From: Yamagishiella unicocca
Lineage: Eukaryota > Chlorophyta > Chlorophyceae > Chlamydomonadales > Volvocaceae
Length of the DNA stretch: 64,000 nt
Direction of reading: 5' to 3'
NCBI GenBank assembly: GCA_003116995.1
Contig: BDSL01000033.1
Location: forward strand, 744,001-808,000
Below the pieces are notes generated by a model. The model was not told the DNA's origin. It did no database searches and saw only the letters and a list, made by a program, of their open reading frames with translations. Both the position numbers and the translations under genes were made by a program. Below are positions 11,933-20,859 of this stretch, one piece after another. How positions within the stretch are numbered: position 1 is the stretch's first letter; each line of letters starts with the position of its first letter.

Positions 11933-13228
11933 TTGTGAGAGAGAGAATGTGTGACATGGGAGCGGCCTTCCTGAGCACCGGATCGGACGTGTCGAGAGCC
12001 TTGAGTCCCAACATCCACAGCACAGCATGGCATGGCACCTCGGTTCTCACCTTGCTCGGGGCCACGCCAACGCCAGCGCCCGCCAGCACCGCGACCACCG
12101 CGTCGCCACCGCCGCAAGCAGCAGCCGGATCCAGGCCCGCCCGCCGCCTTCGGCACCGCCGCCGCCCCGCCGGGAACCCGCCTCGGCTTCCGCTTCCGCT
12201 TCCGATCCGGGGCCACCGACCGCCTCGCGTCCGGATGCCCGCCGCCGCCGCGCCTCCGCCTCCGCACTCCCCTCACCCGCCTGCCCTGCATCTCGGGACT
12301 CGGGTCCTGACTCCGCACCCGCTGCTGCTACTGCCACGTCCTCAGCGGCGGTGGCTGCTACTGCGGCCTCGGTGGCCTCAGCCGCCACCTCCGCGGCGCC
12401 GTCCAGCTGGCCGGCGAAGCGGTCCGCCGCATAGGGCCCGGCGCTGAGCAGCAGCGCCAACAGGAGGCGCCGCGGGGCGCCCGGCGTACGGCAATCGCCT
12501 GCGCAGAGCAGGGCGAGGACCTCACCTCGCTCAGCGGGGTCAACTGCACGGAGGAAGGGCCAGTCGGCGCTCGCGCCTCCTGAGGGTGGAGGTTTCGGAG
12601 CTGGGGGTTATGCCTCGCTGTACGGTTATGTCGACATACCGTACTCCTTCCTTCCTGGCAGCCGTGAAGTAGCCTCTTAACCGCTTCCCAACCAAAGCCG
12701 GGCACAACACCCCACACAATTTCCCCACCTGGAGCCTAAAACCCTCCCGTCCCGCTTCCCCCCGGCCCCACCCGCCACTTGCTGCATGCCGCAGTACTCC
12801 TCCCCCAAGGTGGCCTGCCCCAGGCCCGTGGTGAGGCCGTGGTACAGCAGCAAGGCCAGGAGCTTGGACTCCCTGGAGCGATAGGATTGTGACGTGGGCC
12901 AGGGAGGCTTTAGGGAGGGCCACGTCGTGCTACAGAGGGGGACTCGAGGGAAGGGAAAGGCGGGTCCTCTTCCTCGCAAGACAAATGGTGGACGACCAGC
13001 AGTGCCCCGCGTAAGGAGGTATCGGGGTTCCTGCTGGAAGCTGTGATGCAACATGCCCCGCGCCGCTGGTTACGTGTGCGATATCTACCAACATCATATG
13101 TCGCGTTGCGCGTGCCGAAGTCGCGCTTCGCACCTGGCGTACTGCAGCGCGCGAAAGGGCCCCAGCAGTCGGCGCAGACCTTCCCGAGTCGCTTCAACAT
13201 ACTGCTCTATGTAGGAGTCATCCTGCAT
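10417..13228 (-). CDS. PEX10: peroxin-10, RING-finger E3 ligase of the peroxisomal import machinery
   Basis: Six minus-strand exons (13228-13134, 12872-12772, 12600-12051, 11874-11752, 11536-10790, 10501-10417) join in phase to about 566 aa. The peroxin core is clear: [20 protein letters not shown], then [19 protein letters not shown] with [15 protein letters not shown], and a C-terminal C3HC4 RING ([28 protein letters not shown], then [12 protein letters not shown] split by the last intron). Known: PEX10 works with PEX2 and PEX12 in the peroxisomal membrane to ubiquitinate the PEX5 receptor for recycling. It is longer than the usual 300-400 aa because of an Ala/Glu-rich insert in exon 3 and Gly/acidic and Gln-Pro inserts in exon 5 ahead of the RING. 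The ATG at 13228 was chosen because an in-frame stop lies upstream. Confidence 0.9.
11900..11945. repeat. (TG)n/(GA)n microsatellite in a PEX10 intron
   Basis: A run of GTGTGTGT with two TTTGT interruptions passes into GAGAGAGA. It lies in the intron between exons 12600-12051 and 11874-11752, upstream of the latter exon's acceptor on the minus strand, where it forms a CA-rich tract. Confidence 0.8.
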
Positions 13229-13686
13229 CAATGGGTTTGGCGCGCCGAAGGTTTGGATGCGGGTTTGGTGGCCGGCTTAACCTGGCTTCGTCATGCAACC
13301 GAAGCTGGACAAGGCTGCGGCCGATACTCAGGCGACATACCTTTTGGCTGGCGCGCACCATATCCGGCTGGGATGCTGCCAACAGCGTCAAGGCTGTCCC
13401 TACGGCGGGGGGTCCTGGTGTCGTCATTTGTCCTTCCTAAAACGACATGAATATGGCTAAATGTATTCATAAATATTAATGAGGCTGTAACAGCTTATAG
13501 TCGTTAAAGCGAATTTACTGCCAACTGCTAATGGTCTTGAAATGCTGACTCAAACCGCAACATAATCACAGTTCGCTAGCTCTCTTGCACGCGATAAGCG
13601 ATTGTAACAACACGTACACGTGAAATTTTCTGAAATCATCGTGCAAGCCTGCACGCGCTTGCTGCACCAGACCAGCCGCGCCCGTA
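13229..13686. promoter_or_regulatory. shared divergent promoter between PEX10 and the class V aminotransferase
   Basis: The 458-bp interval between two divergent start codons is AT-richer than the flanking exons, especially 13440-13640. Both promoters must lie here. No clear TATA box or other element was identified. Confidence 0.4.
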
Positions 13687-16600
13687 ATGGGCGGATTCGC
13701 CGACATTGCACGACATTTTGGCCTCAAGGCGATCTACGTGCTGGCGGCATGGGGCATGACGCGCGTTGCAGACGCTGGGCGCAAGCAACTGCTTAAGCGG
13801 CGGCGGACTCTTGCTGCCGCGAGCCCCACGCCTCCGGAGCCAGCTGCAGGCAAGCCCCACATCTCCGCCTGCGTGGGAGATGAGGGACAGCAGACCGCCA
13901 CCGGGGTTTGTAAATGTAGCTTGACGTAAACGGAGATTGGATGCGCCGTAGGCTGAGATACTCAAGCTACGTCCCTTGCCCCAGTTTTGCTTTCAGCGTG
14001 TCATCTCATACGTCATACCGCCCCTTTTTCCCCTTTTTCCGGTGCACCTCCCGACCCATCCAGAGGCCCGAGCTGCCGCTAAACCCGCAGCCAGGTACAA
14101 AATTTACCACAACCCCACGTCTGACTTCAAGCCGAGCAATCCACGGTAGGTCATGGCCGGGTCTTAAAAGCCCGCCAGTTGTCCGGGGGCCCTATGCTGC
14201 GTCAGCCGCTGCCCCCTGCTGTGGCCTCTCCCGCTGTTCGCAGCACCTCAGCTTCGAAGCAGTACCCACCGGACCCGTCCCTCCACCACCGCCCTCCCCT
14301 TCACCGCTCCTGGCATCACCCCGGCTCAACCCCCGCCGCTGCATGATCTGTAAAAGGCTGCCCTAAACGGTTTTCTCTTTCGTACGGCACGGGTTCTCCT
14401 TTTACCCCGCGCCGCTGCCGCCGCTAGCAACCTAATCCTCCCAACCCGCCTACAGTCCCCGTCTCTTCACCAAAGCCCTCCCCAACACCACCTCGCCCCT
14501 GCCTCGCTGCACCCCTCCTCCACCTCCCCGGTCTCCCCCCCCACCAGCTGGCTGCGTGAGGCGGCCTCCCTGGACCCTGCAGAGCTAGCCACGGACCTGT
14601 CCTGGCAGTGCCCACAGCTGATCCAGTTCCAGGTAGGTGCTATGGGGCCATCAAGATCAAGGAGGTATCAGGCAGGAAGGCTGTCGTTTGCGGTAGATGG
14701 ACACATCCCGGGGTGGGGAGAGGAGACGGGTCGAATGCGTTAAGGGGGCTAGGCTGAAGGTGTATACGGTAGTTGTAAAGCCCTCGATTTCCCTTTAGTG
14801 TAGCTTCTTATTTCCAAGGGCCACACGGGAGGGAAGGGTACTGCGGCGCCCATCGCCTCAATTCCTGCGGTCCTTAGAAATCCCCACTGAGCACGCCTCT
14901 GCCACCTACCTTCCGTTTTATAAATGTCCTATTTAGGCCAAGGTGGCGGGTCAGGGCCGGCCGTGGCACCAGCAGCAGCAGCAACAGCAGCAAGACGGAG
15001 GTGGAGGCGGAGGCGGTGACGGCGGGGTGGGCGCGCAGGGCCCGGCGGTGACCTTTGGCCGCCAGGCCCGCAAGCAGCTGTTTACGCTGGAGGCGGGGGT
15101 GACGTACCTGAACCACGGCAGCTACGGCGCGGCTTTCAGGTACGACATGTGTACGGCACGCGGCCGGTGCGGCTCGCCGCAGGCGCGGGCGGGTTGGGAC
15201 GGGTTGGGACAGCAGGCGGCGGGGAGGATGTCCTGGGGAGACCTGTGCGGTTGGTGGGTGTCGCCGCCTTCCCTGCCAAGCCGCGTTGAGCCATGCGAGA
15301 CAGGCAGCAGCGATCTCCCAAGCCAACAACCTTTTTTCGACTAACCAACCGGCCGCGCACTCACCCGCCGCCTAGGCTGGCCCTGGAGGTGCAGTCCTGG
15401 TACCAGCAGCAGCTGGAGGCGCAGCCGGTGCGGTTCATGGAGACGATAGCCGTGAAGGGTGAGGCGGGAATGGGAGGGGGGGCGCGCTTCCAGAAGCCTC
15501 CGTCCGTTCGTCAAAGTAGCACCTTCTCCCAGCAAGTCAGTATATACCATTATGTGCTGTAGCGCGCGGGCGTGTACGTCGCCGGCTTCGGCAACCGTAA
15601 CCGACGAAGTACGTTATGGAGCATCAGGGCCTTATGACGCCTAGCCTCGCTAGCCGCCAGCTCTTGCATGTCCCTCGTGTCGCAACCGCCGCGCGGCCCA
15701 TGGGTCGTTCCCTCCCCTCCCCTCCCCTCCCCCCTCTGCGCCATCTGCTGGCCCCCAACGTGCCAGGCATGGTGGCGGCGGTTGCTGACGCGGCTCGCTT
15801 CGTGGGCGCCGCGCCCGCTGACGTGGTCCCCGTCAGCAACGCCACCTCCGCCGTCAACGCCGTATTAGGCTCCGTGCCGCTGCGGCGGGGCGACTGGGTC
15901 CTGATGCTCAATACCACATACCCCGCGGTGAGGGCGGGAAGGGCGGGAAGGGGTCGAGCGGGGAGTCTCTTCGGTGCATTCCGCCGGTACATTCCTACGG
16001 TACGTTCCTACGGTACGTTCCTACGGTATGTTCCTACGATACGCTCCTACGGCCCCCAGCGCCATCATCCCCGCCCGGTCCCCCGCTTGCACAGGTCAAG
16101 AGCACCATTGCGCGCGTGGCTGCTGCTGCGGGCGCGAGCATCATCGAGGTGCGGGCGGGGCGCTGCAGGGAGGGCGGGGCGCTGCAGGGAGGCCAGGGTT
16201 GAGACAAAACCCGTGGGTAGGCAACAAAAGGGCGAGTAAACAACGAAAAACGGAGTCGGGGACATTCCGGACGGCGGGGGCGGCGGGGGGGGGCCTTTGC
16301 GTGTCGCCGTGCGGCGAGTAGCGCGAGCAGGGGGGCAGGCCGCGGGGGGACGGTGAGGAGAAACCCGTAAACCGACACTTCAAGACTTAAGAGGTACCGG
16401 TAGGCAAAACCGACCAGAACACGCACCGGGAACGGCGGTTCAAGAAGCAGATTCAGGACAGTGGTCACCGACACCGAGCCCACAGTGCTCACCGACACCG
16501 AGCCCGCAGCCGGCCGTCGTGTCTCAAACGTCTTGCTTCAGCTGCGGAGCCAAGTCTTAAGCCGTTCTGCGCGTGTGCGCTTGTTTGCTGCACGTGTGTT

Positions 16601-19156
16601 CAGGTGCAGCTGGGGCTGGAGGAGCTGCTGCGGCCCGCCGCAGTGGTCGGAGCTGTGCAAGTGAGTGAGCGACTTGCTGGGTGTGAGGCTCGCGGATTGG
16701 CAGGCGGACTGGGAAGGGGGATACCCTACCGTCCTAAGGTTGGGGCAGCCTAGGGGGATACTCGCTTGTTGGGGTGGGATGGGTCACGACCCTACCCTAC
16801 CGGCCCCTGAGCTCCTGGCGTTCTTTGCCTCCAATCCACCTGCCCCCAATCCACCTGCCACCCACCCCTCTCTTCCCCCGATCCACCTGCCACCCACTCC
16901 CCGAGGCCGCCCTGGGGGCCGTAGGCAGCGGACGGCGGGTACGGCTGGCGGTGCTTGACCACGTGGTGTCCTTCCCGCCGGTGGTTCTGCCGGTTTCGGA
17001 GCTAGTGGCGGTGTGCAAGCAGGTAGGGTTGCAAGGAAGACCCGTGTGCGAGCAGGTAGGGGTGTATAAAAACCGTTTTACGCAACGGGACAGGATAGTT
17101 GGCAGGTAGGGGTGGGGTGGGGCCCGGTGCGCGGTCTAGTGCTTTGCGGCGTGCCAGTGGAGTGGGTGGTGAGGTGTCGGGGCACACAGCTGACGCACGC
17201 GGTCGAGCGCACCTTGGGCTGGTGCGTCTGCATCGCGTGTTTTTTGACCCCAGCAGCCAGCCCGCAACCACTGGCCCAATGCGCCCAATCGCCGCACGCA
17301 TTACGTTCCACGTTGTACGGCAGCGAAAGCGGCGGCACCTGAACGACCTCTCCCCCCCCCCCAACTACATTTCCCCAGTCGCGTTACCGGGTCCCTAATT
17401 GTAACCCCCCCCAACCCGGCTCGCCTCCTCCCAACCCGCAGGTGGGCGCACGTGTGTTGGTGGACGGAGCGCACGCGGTCGGCAACGTGCCGGGGCTGCA
17501 GGTGAGGTGGGGCCGTGAAGGGGCTGCAGGTGAGCTGGGGCCGTGAAGGGGCTGCAGGTGAGCTGGGGCCGTGAAGGGGCTGCAGGTGAGCTGGGGCCGT
17601 GAAGGGGCTGGGGGCTGGGCTGGAGAGGGCTGGCCTGGCTGCTGGGTGTGTGTGGAGAGGGCTGAGGCTGGGGGCCTGGGGCCGCTGTGGCGGGTAGGGG
17701 CCAGCTCCCTGCCACATGTCACGAGGGGAGCCACCTCAGCCTGGGGCGCATCCCGCCTCCCCGCCTCCCCGCCCTCCCCGCCTCCCCGCCCTCCCCGCCT
17801 CCCCGCCCTCCCCGCCAGATTCCCCCCCTGGGCGCCGACTACTACACCACCAACCTGCACAAGTGGGGCTGCAGCCCAAAGGGCGCGGCGCTGCTGTGGG
17901 TGGCTCCGGAGCGGCAGGAGGGGCTGCACCCAGTAGTCACCTCGCACGGCTACCGACTGGTGGGTACTTAGTCACCTCGCACGGCTACCGACTGGTGGGT
18001 ACAAGTGCCCGGTCCCGGCCGGGCCCGATGCCGCCTCCTTGCTTATCTCTGCGAGCCAGTCCCCCTCCGCCATCCCCGCATTCACGCACCCATTGCCGTG
18101 TTATACCCCATTTTCATCATGTGTAAGATGTGTTGTGTTGCTCGATCTTCAATCTTTGATGAACAACTTGGTCCAGCTGAGCCCAACGGCACCTATCCTG
18201 CTTGGCTCTGCTGTGTACGTCACCTAGCCTAGTCCATGCTGACCCATTTCTTGCATTCTTCGGTTCGCCATGCCCTATGACCGCCATGTTGCGTGTCTAT
18301 TTCCATTCCCCCGACACAGTGTGCACGAGACGTCTCGTAATCTGTTTTCCTAATCATCGTCGACCCACGGGTCTCCTCTCATTCCCCCACCACCTCGGCA
18401 CACACAGGGCTACCGCGGGGAGTTCCTCTGGCAGGGCACATGTGACCCCTCGCCCTGGCTGGCGGTGCCGGCGGCGCTGGCCGTACTGCGCGCTCTGGGG
18501 CCGGAGCGGGTGGCGCTGCACAACGCAAAGCTGGTTTCGGAGGCGGCAGCCGCGCTGCGCCGCCGTTGGGAGGAAGGGACAGCGACAGGGGCAGGAGCCA
18601 GGGAGGCCGCGGGGAGCGGCGCGGCGGCAATGCAGCCGCTGCTGCAGATCGGCGGCGGCGGCCAGTGGGAGGGCGGCGGCGCTGCGGGGATGATCGCCCT
18701 GCAGCTGCCGCAGCTGACGGAATACGGATGCACGCCGGATGATGCCGTACGGTTGCAGCGGTGGCTCCGGAACGAGAAGGGCATCGAGGTGGGTTCTGGA
18801 GCGCGAAGCCTGTGGGGTGGGTTTTAGGCGGTTCGGGTGATTCGGGTTACATCGCACCAACTCCTGAGATGTAGGGTTTAGATGAGATTTAGGGTTTTCG
18901 GTGGGACCGGGGGACAGCAACCCCCCGTGCCCATCGCTCCAGTCCACCGCCGCTGCACCCCTTCGGCACGCCTTGACTCGCATCACCATTTCCCCGTCCC
19001 CTGCCCATCTGGCTAACGTTGCGACCAAACCCTGTGCAGGTGCCGGTTGTGGCGGCGTTCGACAGCCTGTGGGTCCGGATCTCCGCCCAGATCTACAACG
19101 AGATGAGTGACTACGAGCAGCTTGGGACCGCCATTGCGGGCTTGCGCCGGCAGTAG
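13687..19156 (+). CDS. class V (PLP-dependent) aminotransferase, isopenicillin-N-epimerase-like
   Basis: Thirteen exons (13687-13849, 14091-14145, 14548-14632, 14937-15139, 15376-15458, 15767-15927, 16095-16148, 16604-16660, 16906-17022, 17442-17501, 17819-17959, 18408-18788, 19040-19156) join with matching phases to 558 aa. The fold-type-I PLP core begins at [20 protein letters not shown]. It continues through [17 protein letters not shown], the cofactor-binding Asp in [13 protein letters not shown] (D334), and the probable Schiff-base Lys in [19 protein letters not shown] (K361). Later exons carry [20 protein letters not shown]. Known: close relatives are annotated as isopenicillin-N epimerase-like or cysteine desulfurase-like enzymes; the true substrate is unknown and penicillin chemistry is not implied. 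The first about 100 residues precede the catalytic domain and hold a hydrophobic stretch ([16 protein letters not shown]), perhaps a membrane anchor. Intron 1 is modelled as GC-AG. A separate small gene at the 5' end is possible but less likely. Confidence 0.85.
15985..16051. repeat. 13-bp tandem repeat in an intron
   Basis: Five imperfect copies of GGTACGTTCCTAC lie in the intron after exon 15767-15927 of the aminotransferase gene. Confidence 0.85.
17496..17607 (+). repeat. 28-bp tandem repeat that copies a 5' splice site
   Basis: Four copies of a 28-bp unit, CTGCAGGTGAGSTGGGGCCG plus TGAAGGGG, begin at 17496, 17524, 17552 and 17580. The first spans the end of exon 10 (GGGCTGCAG|GTGAGG at 17501/17502), so each later copy recreates an exon-end-plus-donor sequence inside the intron. 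Confidence 0.9.
17934..18003 (+). repeat. 35-bp tandem duplication spanning an exon end and its donor
   Basis: Two copies of a 35-bp unit starting TAGTCACCTCGCACGGC begin at 17934 and 17969 and differ only at the last base. The first includes the end of exon 11 and its donor CTG|GTGGGT (17959/17960). Use of the second donor would read into an in-frame TAG. Confidence 0.9.
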
Positions 19157-19553
19157 TACTGTAGTAGTGTACTTGTGGTGATGGGCAGTAGCGGTGGGCA
19201 GTACGGTGGGCAGTAGCGAGCTAGGTTCGTCGGGCACGGAGACTAGGAGGTCAGTCTGGGCAAGCCAGTCCAGGGTTAGGGCAGCACAGCTCGCGGCGGC
19301 GCAAGTGATGGCTGCGACGGTTAGCGGTTGGTATCCGGACATTTCGCGGTTTGGGCGTGTGCATAGCGGCATAGGTGGCGCGCGGAGTGCCGGCGTTCGG
19401 AGCGTGCGTACGGCAAGAGGCGCGCGAGCGGGCCCAGCTCCTCGGTTAGTTAGTTGCTGACCGTTGGGCGACGTTACGTTTTGAGGCAAAGGGTTATGCG
19501 GTGAGGCTGCCTAGCTGCCCCCGGTCGCTCCAATGGGACTGGTTCCGAGGCCC

Positions 19554-19558
19554 TGTAA
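19554..19558 (+). terminator. putative poly(A) signal TGTAA of the aminotransferase gene
   Basis: A TGTAA lies about 400 nt downstream of the stop at 19156. Assignment is by position only. Confidence 0.35.
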
Positions 19559-20714
19559 CTGAAGGGACGAAGTGTTGGCCATTGTACGTCGTAGGGGCCA
19601 CGTTTCGCTGTCTCGGTATCATCTGATGCGTGCCTGCTGCGAGGACAGGTGCTGGTGTCGGAGAACACACGTACGCCTGACTCACGCTGTCGTACGGTCA
19701 TGCCGTGCAGCCCCGCGTCACCCGCAGTAGTCCTCGGAAGGCGGAACGGGACAGCAGCAGCAGCAGCCCTGCCCACTCCCGTGGGCAGGCGCTGGGAGCC
19801 CCTGGGCCCAAGATCGGTATAAGGGTTGGCGTCGACGTTCGCTGGGGATGTTTTTACAAGGCAGGCGACTCCGGGAGCGGCTTAAACCCTAAAGGAAGGC
19901 GACTCAATTGTATCTCGAGAAGCATACGTGAGGGAGACGGAAACACATTCTCTGGTTCGGACACTCGCCATTCTCATCTTCAACCAGTCCAGCGCGTCGG
20001 CAGCTGAACTCCTCCAACAAGTCCGTTGCCCTGGTGCCGTACCATACTTGCCGACCAGGGCGCAGTGTGCTGTCCCTGCTTGTTGTAACGGTTACAGTGG
20101 GTTCCCTGCTGACGCGGCCGCTGCTGGCAGGACCATGGAGGGGCAGGCTGGGAGAGTGGGGCGGCAGCCTATGTACTCGATATGTATGTCCAGGAGCCAG
20201 CAATCAATGTTACATCGTACCACCATCCCCTGTGGCGAGGTCGTCTATTCACTGCGGCATCGTCAGCGAGAAGTGGACGCAGGGTGTCGTACCTGCGCGG
20301 CACGGGGGCTTGCTTGCTTTTCAGCCGCCCAAGCACCCATGCCAACTCAATAGCCTTAACCACCAACAGCAGCCTTAGGCGTACAGACCCGTACGGCACG
20401 CGAACAAAGGAGCTGCAATAAATGGTCAGAGGTCACGAAACAAGCGCCAACATAGGCAAAATAATTCAATACCTCCTAGCCGCTAGTATGAAATGGCGTC
20501 ATTGAAATGGTTATAGAGATTGGGGTTCAAGAAACGGGCCACCGCTCGTGTTTATTATTTCGTTGCCTCCTAGCTCGGCCCCGCGCCACACACACACACA
20601 GCCACCTCATCCATCTATACAACACTACAGGTGTGGCGCCATGACTAACGTACGTCGGGCTGCAGCTTTGCGCATGCGTCAACCCTACCAACCGCTGCCT
20701 CATTGCTGTGTTCG

Positions 20715-20719
20715 TTACA
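20715..20719 (-). terminator. putative poly(A) signal TGTAA of pherophorin A
   Basis: TTACA on the plus strand (TGTAA on the minus strand) lies about 141 nt beyond the pherophorin A stop codon. The segment carrying it is missing at the matching place in copy B. Confidence 0.4.
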
Positions 20720-20859
20720 ATCCCGCCTGATCCCGCAGACACCATACCCTCCCTCCGTGGACGATGGGTCGCCCTCCGCAGTATTATCGTTCGGTTAGGC
20801 ACCGACTACCGACTTAGGATCCTACCAGCTGCACTACGACGTCCCAAGCGTGCGTCTAC

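Larger units (their letters stand above)
19157..20859. other. convergent intergenic spacer
   Basis: This region lies between the aminotransferase stop and the stop of pherophorin A. It holds probable 3' UTRs, TGTAA signals on each strand, and from about 20640 the left part of the pherophorin duplication. Weaker similarity to 26630-26760 (for example around CAATGTTACATCRTACC) starts near 20205. No gene is supported. Confidence 0.5.

Noticed and set aside
13043..13450. Plus-strand 135-codon frame
   Set aside because: It is antisense to PEX10 exon 1 and the upstream region, with no recognisable feature.
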